In this document: in pieces, positions 35,330 to 45,949 of the stretch
How the letters are laid out: each line of letters begins with the position of its first letter
Numbering within the stretch: the stretch's first letter is position 1
Origin: Laccaria trichodermophora
Lineage: Eukaryota; Basidiomycota; Agaricomycetes; Agaricales; Hydnangiaceae
Direction of reading: 5' to 3'
NCBI GenBank assembly: GCA_018417955.1
Contig: JACTVC010000031.1
Span: 248,001 to 312,000, forward strand
DNA length: 64,000 bases
The notes under the pieces: model-generated
The model's input: the letters and a program-made list of their open reading frames with translations, nothing else
The model's database searches: none
What the model was told of the DNA's origin: nothing
Position numbers and translations under genes: made by a program

Positions 35330-37453
35330 ATGTGGATGGTTCTCCGCTCCCTACGGTCCCTCTTACTGTTGTTCCTCTCCATTTCTTTATGTTCTCGAGG
35401 CTACATCATAGACGATCGTGAGGTAACCTTTGTTCCGACCTCTGGGCCGAAAGCATGGCAGCAGCATTCAGATCCCACAGCGTATGATGGGACAACGTGA
35501 GTTCCTCCTCTATTGAGGAGTTCTTTAAACAACATATGTTGTTTTTAGCACCGGTGCGCCCATGAAATGGATGCTTAACACGAACCTGCCTAATCATATG
35601 GTCCTGTAGACAACGCTTGCGTGACCGTGGATGGTTGTAGTTTCACCTTTTCGTTTACAGGTCTGCCTTTCCTATGCATCGAATCACACCTGACTGACTT
35701 TTCCCGAAGGTTCTGGAGTAAGTCTCACCAGAGTCATCGTCACTGGCATTTCAATCCCACTGCAAGCAACCGTCACAGTAGACGGAGCCCCCCAAACGGC
35801 CATAATGGTCCCAGATGGTAGCCCATTCACTGTTGTATACGACCTGCAATCATTGCCGTATGGGTCCCATACAATGCTGGTGACCTTGGTGACTTACAAT
35901 GGAGGAGTTGCAAGTCACTTTCGGCTTGACTCGATCAACGTCAACACAACAAACACCTCGACCACCACTTCATCCCCAACGCACCAAGCCACCGTCCGAC
36001 CTTCAACAACGTCAGGAAATGCCGCACAGACGTCGAATGCGTCAGGATCAAACTCGAACGAGTAAGTAGCCATTCGATCGACTCTTAGAAGCTGAACTAA
36101 TCAGACTTTGACGATTGAAGTAATAACCTGGGTGCTATCATAGGAGGAGTAGTGGGAGGGATAGTGCTTCTTATACTCCTTGTGCTGTTACTCCTGTGGC
36201 TAAGGCGAAGACGACGAGAACCCACAGAAGAATCTCCGACGAAGCTCAAACGAGCGCTATCATCGCTTTTCGGTCATACGGCACCTAGAGCCCATGATGC
36301 CCCACCACCTCGCCCTACAGCTGCTCCTGCTTTGTACCCCCTTACGGAGGTTTCGAGCAGGAAACCAGGAAGCCTGACTCCCCCAAGAACTCGCCGACAA
36401 CGGACTGGCTGGCAGCCACCTCCCTCATCAGCTCCCCCGGAGTTCCCGCCTCCCCCAATTCCATTCATGGAAGGGCTAGCGGTTAATCGATCTCAAGATT
36501 CTTTGGACCGGGTGTATGGAAAGATCGCGCCTACTGGTGGCAAGCCAACCAATAAATTCCAGTCAACCTCTGCCGATCCCATACCGAACGCACTCTCTCA
36601 TACTTCAGGTTCTGTGACGAACGCAAGTAGTCAATCTCTTTCCTCTGGACCTCCACTTGTCACCGTCCCCACACAACCTATCAACCCACAACCCGTGTCC
36701 TCCGGTCCACCGCTTGTCACTGTTCCCGTCCCCAGTTCACATCGTACACCAATCACACAACCGGTCAACTCGCAACCCATGTCCTCAGGCTCACCGCTCG
36801 TCACTGTCCCGGTGTCTAATTCTACGCCATCATCACGACCTATCATCCCAGAATCCACGACCTCAGCCACCGTCCCTACCTCAAAACATACAAAAGTACG
36901 ACCACTCCCCAAGCCACACCAAGCAACGTCTTCAGGCCCACCACCAGCCACCATCCCTGCTTCAAATTCTACACCAGCCAACCAACCCACCAACCCGCAA
37001 CTCACATCCTCAGGCCCTCCATCAGTCACCGTCCCTACTTCAAATCCCACACCACTCAAACGACCTACCAAACCAGATCCTGCATCCTCAGACCCACCCC
37101 TCGTCGTCTTCAATGCCACAGCTAGGCCTCGGGACTCCACAAGCGCACTCAGCTCCACCAGCACACCGAGTGCTTATAGCATGCCCAGCAGCAGATTAAC
37201 CCAAACCACCTACTCATCGAACTTTTCTTCTCCAACGCTGAGTCGACACCTCACGGATGGGGAGGTGGAATTCATAGCTGGGCTTTATAGGCAGCGGTTA
37301 CCGCCTTCGGAGGTTGCGCGCGTGGTGGAGACGATGCTGCATGGCCCGGGTGTGCCTCAGGTTGAGCGGGAGTCGTCGCAGGGGGGTGCCAGTGTGATGG
37401 CGCCGACCAGTGTGGAGGATCTTCCGCCTTATGATACGAGGTCGAAGTCGTAG
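35330..37453 (+). CDS. Receptor/sensor-like single-pass membrane protein; exon 2 frame in doubt
   Basis: Exons 35330-35496, 35549-35660, 35710-36061 and 36121-37453. Exon 1 gives a signal peptide (MWMVLRSLRSLLLLFLSISL, cut near CSRG) and then IDDREVTFVPTSGPKAW. Exon 3 gives a beta-rich segment (DGSPFTVVYDLQSLPYGSHT; LVTYNGGVASHFRLDSI) and a Ser/Thr-rich stalk. Exon 4 gives the TM segment IIGGVVGGIVLLILLVLLLL followed by RRRRR. The cytoplasmic tail has about six repeats around SSGPPLVTVP and ends in a conserved block (LTDGEVEFIAGLYRQRLPPS; EDLPPYD). The layout is that of basidiomycete sensor-like proteins. The ligand is unknown. The exon lengths sum to 1964 nt and the exon-1 frame meets TAG at 35607, so exon 2 carries a 1-base fault (or a sequence error). 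Exons 3-4 are clean. Three broken relatives follow at 37860, 45950 and 55652. Confidence 0.6.
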
Positions 37454-37859
37454 TGAGGGGGGTGGGGGATGGGTTTGTGATGCTATCTATGATCTTCGTT
37501 GACGTCTTACTTAGTACTCGTCCGCTGGTAGGCCTGGTATATGTGGCCTCGGACTTAAAGTTGGAGTTGTTCGTTCTTCCCCTCAATCTAGCAGATTGAA
37601 TACTAGTCATGCATAAATTATTAAGTACTAATGAAACTGCATGAACCTACCTTCGCTTACTTTCATTTTGCCAGTCGTTTGCGTTCCGCTTTCGGCCACG
37701 TCACACAACCCTCAAGACCCCTCTGATCGGGCCAAGTTTGATACTTCGTGCCTATTTGCATACACAATAGGATTGCTGGTCGGACGACTGGCCCGTGCAA
37801 CTTGTCGAACTGCTGAGTCCTGACCTACGATCTACTACCCCAGCTCCCTGGCTTTCGGA
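37454..37859. other. Intergenic
   Basis: The 3' flank of the receptor-like gene. The last 25 bp (GGCTTTCGGA before the ATG at 37860) are shared with the copy at 55652. A 60-residue frame at 37641-37823 is not convincing. Confidence 0.5.
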
Positions 37860-38760
37860 ATGGCTATCTTCTTATTCCACTTGGTCCTTCTTTCTCACCA
37901 TGGCACTCTAGGCTACACCATCGATGATCGTCAGATTACGTTCTCTCCGACAACTAGTCCAAAAGCTTGAAAGTTGGAAGATGATCCTCCTGGCGGTTGG
38001 CCTTCTTTCGAGTTGGCAATATATGTCTAGTTAACCTGACTCGTTCTCTAGCACTGGTGCGCTCAAGGTGCGCTGACAACGTGGCCACTCGCTTTCCGGG
38101 GTCGACCCTCTGGCCCTATATCAAGTAGATAACGGTTACTTCGCAACAGATTATTGTATCTTTAGCTTCAATTTCAGGGGTGCGTCTATGCTCGTCCTTG
38201 ATGAAAATCTGCTTTTTGTTTTCATTTTTGTTCAATCAAGCTTCTGGAGTTAATCTCACCAGACTATCACCGGCATCGAAATTCCACTTGAAGCTTCCGC
38301 CATAAGAGATGAGCTGAGAGACCAGGCATCTCCATCCCAGATGCCAGTAGCCCTTGAGTAGCCCCATCACTGACGTCTAGGAAATCCAAGGATCGTCCTA
38401 CGGCCTTCATTGGCCTGCGGCTACTCCTGCACAATCTCAAACGATAACATAAGGTCAGTATTCCTCAAAAAATTGGATTGAACACAAATCCTCTCATAGG
38501 CATAACCATTCGAGTATTGTGATAGCGGGTTGGTCAGCGAAATCTTTTCCGTCCTCTGGTTTCTGCTGTTTCTCTTCTTCCTTTGGAGACGAAAGCGAAA
38601 ACCTGCCTAGTGGTCAAGACCAACTTTTTTTTGGGAAATCTGCGACTGCCTTCTGACCATGTTGTAGAGAATATGATACAGAGTGGCGCCACGAGTGGAG
38701 GAGCTTCTCCCACTGGCGTATGATTTTTCTCAAAAGCCATAATGGCGAGGGTCGTTTTGT
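37860..38760 (+). pseudogene. Receptor-like protein pseudogene B
   Basis: The start reads MAIFLFHLVLLSHHGTLGYT then IDDRQITFSPTTSPKA and a TGA where the intact gene has Trp (KAW). Later pieces match exon 2 (DNGYFATDYCIFSFNFRG) and the TM exon (VLWFLLFLFFLWRRKRKPA near 38550-38610), with stops and frameshifts between. The tail up to about 38760 retains only scraps of the C-terminal block. The 5' signal exon is still in good condition, so loss may be fairly recent. It converges on the four-TM gene about 440 bp away. Confidence 0.7.
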
Positions 38761-39197
38761 TGACACTCTCCTTTATCTGCTCCACAAACCGAGACTCGCC
38801 TTGGGAGGAAAATATGTGATATGATTACTGTTGCTCTTCAAGTTTATAGGAATTAAGGGATATTAAGTGACAAGGTAGCCTAGAGTCCGACGCTAATGAG
38901 CTAAATTTGATAAAGAGTCATTGGAAAAAATCCATCTCAACGAACAACCATTTGCTGAAGCTACCATGAACACCACAAATCAATGTTGGATCGCGTAGCC
39001 AACGTTTGAGAAGTATTGACTTCCAGTAGGTTCAACGTTATAGATCTCCGGAACGGCATGAACACGTTAAATAATAAGCGGTCAAGATTAACCAACCCTG
39101 CTTACGAACTTAGTGATGGAGTTTCTGACCGAAGGAACGTGGCAAGGACGTGTTCCATAGGAAAGGCACCTGAGGAGTATATTATTTCAGCGCAGCG

Positions 39198-41029
39198 TTA
39201 CGCGAATTGTCTGAGGAGCACATCAGACTCCCCGCCAGCTGGCTTGGGACTCGAAGGGTGTGTGTTCCTCGTTGGCACCAAGACCACGGTTCTAGCTTGC
39301 CCAGGTCGAGTAGGGTCATAATCATTCAACTTGAGTTTTCCAGCTGGATACTTTGCATCGGGATTCCATGGATCCATTGCGTTGGCCGCTCCACCTTCTT
39401 TGAAGATTCCCGTCGTGTCAAGCAGGAACGCTGCCGTCATAGGATGCGAAATCCATGGGTGGTGGAAACGGCTCTGAAAGTGAACGAAGGCGATACCGCC
39501 AAGTAGAACCGCGAGGTGCAACCCGGCCCAGAAATAGACCCTCCATAGAACGACACTAGGGTGAGAGGCGGGGATGGCGATGAAGACACTTGTCTGGTTA
39601 TGCTGACCAACATCACCAAGTACGAATGCGAGTGCTGACCATGCAGATTGATATGATCGCGAAACATATTCAATGGCAAGGTCTTGAATGGTAGAAGAGT
39701 CGTTGGGAACAGGATCGGCATAAGAGCTGTAAACTATGCGTGTCGTGACTGAGGGTGTTATCGCTAAGGCCTCAATGGTGAGAGGATCTGCAATGGGATG
39801 CAAACAGCCCATATGACCCTGAACAACGGTAGGAGAAACGATCTTGCAGTCTCGGCAAACCGCAGCACTTGCTGTATAGGTCATATTTGCGAATATGAAG
39901 CATGAATATAGGGGGCCATCGATAATAGAGGTGAGATAGGGAGTGACATTCTGTGGCGCCATGGATTTGGCAAGAGGACTACAACTTGGGGTGAAAGGGT
40001 TCTCGACTTGAATGCCGAGAATTCGGGATTCTGTAACATTCACGGGAGATGGTAAGGTGGTACTAGAACCCGGGTCCCAGCTACCGTCGGGAAAAAGCGC
40101 GGCGAATCCCCCACCCAGAAGGTAAGGATTGTAAGGGCTGGAATCGTTGAGCAAGGACCACTGTTGCGACGAAAGAGTCGATGCGGGATCTGTGATGTAT
40201 TCAAAGTTTTCCACTGTGAAGTAAGGAAGTAGAATTGTCTCCAGTGTAGAGTTGGGCGGAAGGTGCAAGTTTATTGCTTGCACGATTGCGCGTCGGCTAA
40301 GGTTGGATGGCAGTGGGAGATCTGAAGAATTCGTATTAGTGACCCCCCACGCAACCACGGCCAAAGAAGCCGCAAGTTCGATGACTTGTAAATGTTGATT
40401 TTGATAAAACGAAATATCCGACCCGGGAACCCCCTCTGTGAGACCCGAAAGTGGCACGACCCCATCTACCAAAGTAAACGCAGGTTTCCACGTAATAGAT
40501 CCCGTCAAGAAGGCAGAAAAATAATCCATTACGAAACAGATGAAGATGACGGCGTACACCAGCAACCAATTTCTTCGGCTCGAAACGTGCTGGCGCGATA
40601 GGATCGTCGTGATTCCAGCTGAGATGACTTTGGAAAAACCAGCCAAGGTTATTTCACTTTTCTCCATAAACATGAAAGCACAGCGCCAAAGAAGTTTGCT
40701 AGCCCACCACGCAGCTGCTGCGCGCGTTGCGCTTGCTAGGAGTGAGATCACGGTTGTTATGTCGGATTGGAGGAGTTGGATGTTCCGATTGCTGACTATC
40801 CTTGTCACACCATTGAGGTCGATAAAATGAGGTCGACGCTGGTTGAGGTTGTAAACCCGATCTGCGCCCGCCGGGTCGACAAGGAATACAACCGCAATAA
40901 CGGAAAAGATAGTCAGGAAGAGGTGAAGAGCAAATGGAAGAACGTCCTCGACGGATGAAAGCAGCCTACACAACATACTGTGAGTCTCAAAGTGTAGAAG
41001 GGAACACACACTTACCTCAGTCTGGGCAT
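39198..41029 (-). CDS. Four-TM glycoprotein, module copy B (597 aa)
   Basis: Proposed exons are 41029-41016 (14 nt, MPRL plus two bases) and 40977-39198, with a 38-nt GT-AG intron. The split codon gives MPRLSMLCRLL. An ATG also exists at 40976, so a start inside exon 2 is possible for this copy only. TM segments: about 20-42 (LPFALHLFLTIFSVIAVVFL), an Ala-rich segment about 82-108, about 140-163 (WLLVYAVIFICFVMDYFSAF) and about 485-508 (FWAGLHLAVLLGGIAFVHFQ). The ectodomain is rich in sequons and keeps CFIFANMTYTA and CRDC. The C-tail has FKEGGAANAMDPWNPDAKYP and ends LLRQFA. Function is unknown. It is very similar to the copies at 47792 and 57377, less to 25138. Confidence 0.8.
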
Positions 41030-41520
41030 TCTCCTCCGAGTCGTGAAAGAAGTAACAGCTTGCGGTGAGGGACCATCGTCGGCGAGAATCATCTATATAA
41101 GTGTTTTTGAGAGACATGCTTGTTTTCGGGAACCCGGAAGATATGGGGGCTATGCAGCCTCTAACAGGAGGAAGCGTTGCAGTGGTGCTTTCTACGTGTA
41201 TGTTCTCGGAGACAGCGCTTAAGAGACGAAAATAACCATACCTTGTCCCTGATCAGAGTTTGGACACCGGAACTTGAGATAGGCAACTCACAACTACCTT
41301 TCCTTCGGTGCTTCCAGTTCAAACAGGATATTCCGCATCACAGGTCTGTTGAGCCACGGGTGTCCTTTTGGCGGCATCCTCTCGGGCCACTGAAGTTTGC
41401 TTCTGTAACGGATCTAGTGCTTGTTCTTGAATCTTCAAGCGCCGTCTGGGTAGGTTGATCGGCCTCACCTGCGGTCATTAACATCATGTGCGTCAGCCTG
41501 ATGCATGCGAAAGGTTACCG

Positions 41521-42795
41521 TTGTGTTGTAAAAAGTAAATGGCCTACACGAATGTAAGTGCGGGTAGGAGGAATGGTCGATACACAGCGGCGTGGAACTT
41601 TACTTGACTTTAAATGATTGATGATCGATGATTGATGTCTGTTTTTCATATCAGGCGTAACTGTGCACACACGCGTAGTGTATCAGCTTGAAGTTTACTT
41701 GAAGTATTGAAAGCAGCCACAGCGGCCCGGCCACGAAAATACGGCCGTATTTTGATTTTGATGCGCGTCCGTATTAATATTATTCCCACATTCTGTGAAC
41801 GAGGAAGAAGATGGCACTAGCCTTCGAATTTCTGGTACGTCATCATGATACCGATGTTTGCTCACGACCAAGAGGTCTGACATGGGCTGCAGCCACTCCG
41901 TGATCGTTCTGAGTTTCTGCAGCGGCGGCAAGAGTAGCTGGGAGGAAAGTCAAATTATCTGACTCGCCGTGATCTATGGCTGAAAAACTCACATCAGGTT
42001 CAGGACACATCGGCTCCGATAGCTTTTCGAGGTCCGCAGGCTACTTCAATCTTGACATCATTTGCGGCCTACGACAGATTTTTCAAAGCACAGTAAGGCT
42101 TGCTCATCTTCCTTGGCCAATTTCATGACGACCTCCTATATTTCGAAGGATAAGGCAAGGGATAAGGTCGAAGGGGATGATGAGGCTGATTTTAATGCAG
42201 CAAGTAAGGCTTTGGTAGGGAGAACCGTCGTGATTTCGTTGTTCGCATTGTATTGGATGTGGTAGCTTGTGGATATAGAATCTAGTTCTATGATTTGCTT
42301 GGTACTAGGGTTGGCAGGGGAGGCGTATGGGAAGCAGAATGAAACGCACAACCATATTTGACTGCCACCCTCGTTCGCATCAGATAATGTGCACATTCGC
42401 CTCCGTAAACTTGAGCAAGAATCGTTTTTAGAGTTTTTCAACGATTCCGCTTTGAATGAAATAATAGTAAGCAGAAGAATGTGCTCACGAAAGAAGGCCA
42501 CGGTCAGGACATACTCCATCATTGCGCGAAAACCCATATTCGGTGAATTTTATGTTGCGGTTACCCTCAATGTCAAGAGAAAGATCTGTGTACGGGAGGT
42601 GATTCCGATACAAGGTTTGCAACTTGACGTCCAAGACACCGTCTACGTCAATGGGAGATCTTGAGCCTTGGGAAGCCCTGTTAGCATATACCTCGAGGAC
42701 TCACTCTCATAGACTTACAAAATCTGGAAACGAAACCACGAATTTTGTCGTGACCGTCGCGCCGTAGTTGTTTGCACGTCGTGGACAACTGCAAT
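41521..42795. other. Intergenic, no clear gene
   Basis: The plus frames 42062-42265 and 42389-42664 are unrecognised. The right end, up to TCAAAGAG at 42796-42803, is the target of the MITE that follows. Short TGATTGATGATCGATG-like repetition lies near 41610-41640. Confidence 0.4.
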
Positions 42796-42803
42796 TCAAA
42801 GAG

Positions 42804-43669
42804 AGGACCCTGGTATATGCTGTCAAATGTCCGATCCAAAACGGCCAAATTTTGGCACTTACTTACGTACGGACGATTTTTCGGCGTTTCCGTCCGCAAT
42901 TCGGATCCTACTTATCATTTTGGACCATTTCCGTCCGCAATACCTATCGGACATGTAAATGCTCGAGATCCGTGCACATAGAGGATGAGAGATGGAATTT
43001 AGGTCAAAATGTCCGCATAAAACAGAAATAAAGTTTTAAAAAAGGTCGTAATCAGGTCAGAGTATCCTTCTAACCTCGCAATGTTTCCATATTGCAGTGC
43101 AGGCTGCATGAGCCACGGAATTGCCAAGTAAGATCTAAGTTACAAAGTCCTCTGAAAGTTTGTGTTCCGGGCCAGGATGAATGACGACAATAAACTGCCT
43201 GCTGAAGGCATGAGCTTCAAAAATCCATTTAGCAAACAAAATGTGTTGAGCAACTGACCTTCCAATATATTCCAAAATCCCGTCATCGTTGATTGCAATA
43301 GATTGCAATGGGATGAAAGGAGCGCTGTGGTAATTAATGGCTGATGCTGAGTCGCGCTATTCCCAAATGGATCATCATCGTTGAGAACGATGATGCGGTG
43401 CGTCGCTCAGAGGGCTTGGGGAAAATAGAAGATGTGGGAGGGGTTGTGAAATTTTTTGAGCTCAAACCCAACTCAAGCCGACAGCTACAAACGTACGAAA
43501 ATTGGATCGGACCTTCGTACCGACTGGCCATTTACAGACGCAAAATGGATCAAACCTCCGGCCAAAATTCGGGCTTTCCGTACGCATAAGGATTGAAGGT
43601 GAGACGATTTTAGGTCCCATTTCCGTCCGCATAAGGATCGGACATTCTATAGCATATACCAGGGTCCTT
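42804..43669. mobile_element. hAT-like non-autonomous element with 8-bp target duplication
   Basis: The left end AGGACCCTGGTATATGCT (42804 on) is inverted at the right end (AGCATATACCAGGGTCCT). After a 4-base difference, AATGTCCGATCC is also shared. The 8-bp direct repeat TCAAAGAG flanks both sides (42796-42803 and 43670-43677). TTTCCGTCCGCA occurs three times inside (near 42889, 42929, 43621). An 8-bp duplication with short TIRs is the hAT signature. No transposase is present; it is 866 bp long. Confidence 0.75.
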
Positions 43670-43729
43670 TCAAAGAGATGAATCCAAAATTTCTCACGAC
43701 AATGTCAACGACTCTTCCTCTCAACCCCC

Positions 43730-44892
43730 ATGTCCAAAGACATCCTACCTCACGCGCTGACTGTTCCCGCGATCAAGAAGCTCGCCGGAAAGCGCATCGT
43801 GCTCGCTTCCGACAGTCCTCGAAGACGCAAAACTTTCCGCACTTTCGTTCGTGTCCACATGTTCCGAGTCGGATGCAACTCTCAACTCAGCTTTGGCCGG
43901 ACTGTATCTTCGTCTTCTTCAAGTCCTTGAATCTGACATCGTGCCATCGACATACATGAATTCCCTGTTGCGACTGCACAAGGCAGCGGAGGTGGACGAC
44001 AGGCTTCTGGTACTTTTTGCACGTCCGCGTGCACGCGCCAATGGATATGTAGGAATAGGATCCTGATCACGCTCTGGACCTCGTTATTGCAGGTGAGTTG
44101 CCGGATACCGTTATTGCAGGTGAGTTGCCGGATACCGTTCTGGCAAGGTGTTTCAGCTGACACCTTCTACCGGCGGATACAGTGGTCTTGACCTCAAGTT
44201 GGCATGCGCAGCCCATAACGTCAGATGCAGCGTAGAGTCGGTGCCTCCGCAAGCGAATCAGGAACTACTTGAAAAGTCGCAATCGAAAGCGGGTAACGTG
44301 TGAATGCTCTTGGATCTGAGCGGTGGCGTATGTCAGGCTGTTACTTACGGGCCTGGTCGTCAGTGAACTCTTGTCGTCTACAAAAAGGTTTCTAGTCAAA
44401 GCGGGTCCTGCAGCTTTTTTCTCGTCCTTACTTCCACTGACTATATTATAAGATAAATACATCTGTATAGGTTGCCTTATTGCGGAACGTCGATCTCATT
44501 CTGGCCTTATCTCAATAGATGAGCGTGCTCGTGTACTTTGCCGCAATAGTGAGGAGGGCATTGGCAGGGCTGGGGGTTTTCTAGTCAAGTACTCCTGACC
44601 TCTGTCATCTTTGCCACTCATGTTAACGGACATATCCTAGGGATTGGGCGGCATCCTTATACGAAAAATTGAAGGCAGTTATAACAATGTCGTCGGGTTC
44701 CCTGTGGCGTCATTCTACAAGCTCCACGATCTTTTGACCGAACAAGACCAGGGTTTCCTGACATATGATTTCTCAAACTTTCTTGTCCAACCGTACTATG
44801 TCCCATACCGCAGTCATCCAGGTTTATCAGACGAAGCAGCTGCTCAGCATCTTACTATACGTCCTCTCCCTATGTTCCCGCCAACCCACTAA
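43730..44892 (+). pseudogene. Maf-type nucleotide pyrophosphatase pseudogene
   Basis: Pieces in the right order match the Maf/Ham1-like house-cleaning pyrophosphatase family (eukaryotic ASMTL N-domain type). They are KKLAGKRIVLASDSPRRRK (the SxSPRR substrate loop, 43775-43830), DIHEFPVATA then HKAAEVDDRLL in the next frame, ADTVVLT (44172-44195, the catalytic-Asp motif), ELLEKSQSKAGNV*MLLDLS, IDERARVL, EGIGRAGGF and GGILIRKIEGSYNNVVGFPV (44644 on). Frame changes within conserved blocks, a TGA at a CGA-like site and a 27-bp duplication show it is dead. Maf enzymes hydrolyse non-canonical or excess nucleoside triphosphates. The 5' side is next to the hAT-like element. A functional copy elsewhere in the genome is likely. 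Confidence 0.75.
44082..44135. repeat. 27-bp tandem duplication
   Basis: Two exact copies of a 27-bp unit starting CGTTATTGCAGGTGAGTTGC lie inside the Maf pseudogene. The unit includes a donor-like CAGGTGAG. Confidence 0.85.
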
Positions 44893-45023
44893 CTAAGCAA
44901 ACAGGTGGTGTCTTTCCTCGACGGGACAACCGAGTCTCCGTCCCGCCAACTCTCGCACGCCAACTAAGACATTAGACATCTATCTCGTCTAGCGAATCAA
45001 AGGTTGAAAATTCTGATCTATTA

Positions 45024-45275
45024 TCAAAACGTTAACATACACACCCAAAAAAAGCAAGAAAATAGGGAGATTCCATACCAATTGCAACACTGCCAGCACG
45101 ACTGGCCGTCGCAGGACGAGTGGGTGGCCGGGGCCCCATTGGGACAAGTGATCCAATCGCGATGGCAGCTACCGCACTGTGAACTGCAATCCTGAGAGGC
45201 GTGCCTGCCGGCAGAGATTGTGAGTGGGGCAAGTGGGGCGAGGAGGAGGAGCATGACGGTTAAGCTGAACTTCAT
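45024..45275 (-). CDS. Small secreted Cys-rich protein, extended C-terminus (83 aa)
   Basis: The signal peptide is MKFSLTVMLLLLAPLAPLTI, cut near SAG. The mature region has Cys pairs DCSSQCGSCH, TCPNG, SSCDGQSCWQCC. It is a clear paralogue of the gene at 50524, sharing the leader, CWQCC and flanking DNA. In the paralogue CWQCC is followed by KND and stop. Here 11 bases are missing after TGTTGCAA, which removes the stop and adds 18 mostly hydrophobic residues (NWYGISLFSCFFWVCMLTF). The promoter has TATAAAAGG at 45359-45367. A mature secreted peptide with Cys pairs is typical of fungal surface or effector-like proteins; function is unknown. It lies about 600 bp left of module copy C. Confidence 0.65.
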   Translation of the reverse strand: MKFSLTVMLLLLAPLAPLTISAGRHASQDCSSQCGSCHRDWITCPNGAPATHSSCDGQSCWQCCNWYGISLFSCFFWVCMLTF

Positions 45276-45358
45276 GTTTTTGTCTGTGATTTGCCCTTTG
45301 AGACTGAAGTCAGTGAGTCTGAAGTGCGATTTTGTTTCCAAACTGGAAAATTCCATTC

Positions 45359-45367
45359 CCTTTTATA
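45359..45367 (-). promoter_or_regulatory. TATA box of secreted-protein gene
   Basis: Minus-strand TATAAAAGG lies 84 bp upstream of the ATG at 45275 and at the corresponding place in the paralogue at 50800-50808. Confidence 0.6.
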
Positions 45368-45949
45368 CAGAATTTGCTCTGGAGGCATACCACGATACTT
45401 CGTCCCTTGGAAACGAAGGAAAAGTTGCTCAGAGGCATTTTTTCCCTAGAGCCGTTAGAAGTCTTCTGAGTGCCTGTGCCATGCTGAGCTTTGAGGGCCG
45501 CCCTGCCTAAATAGAGTTTACCTGGGAGTCGGGATACTTGTTTAGTCGGTGCATGTCTCACGAACTCAAATGCGGTCGGTACCTTTCGTGATTTATCATC
45601 AGGTTGCGAGCGCGAACGACTCGAGCTCGTAGTGCCGGCCTCCATAGTGACCTAAGGTCCAAGGAAAACAAATAAAATCTTGAGCCAGAATACCCAAGTT
45701 CTCAAATAATTATAGAGAAACCCACCATGAGCGCGACTAGAAGTTCAATCATAAGTTGTAGCAGGCGTTGTGGTTAGCCCAAGGTTAGCCGCAGGCCAAA
45801 AATTCTTTGGCGGCGCTAAGGCGATGGGTGAAAAGATGAAGAATCATGTGACATAATGAGTGGACGTCCAAGACTTGACTGACCTTTTCTTTCCTCTTAC
45901 AATACAACCCAGAAAGATCAATGAAATAATAGCAAGGAACTAGCGTCCT

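Larger units (their letters stand above)
37835..41520. repeat. Duplicated module, copy B (receptor-like pseudogene plus four-TM gene)
   Basis: This is the first of three direct copies of a module. Besides the genes, the noncoding DNA between them (38790-39197) and the upstream flank of the four-TM gene (41030-41520) align by eye with 47385-47791 / 49642-50080 and 57010-57376 / 59230-60080. Shared strings include GATCTCCGGAACGGCATGAA and TGCTTGATCAGAG-type sequence. No secreted-protein gene is attached to this copy. Confidence 0.75.

Noticed and set aside
36631..37164. 177-residue minus-strand frame rich in Val/Gly/Thr
   Set aside because: Antisense to the SSGPPLVTVP repeats; repetitive only because the sense strand is.
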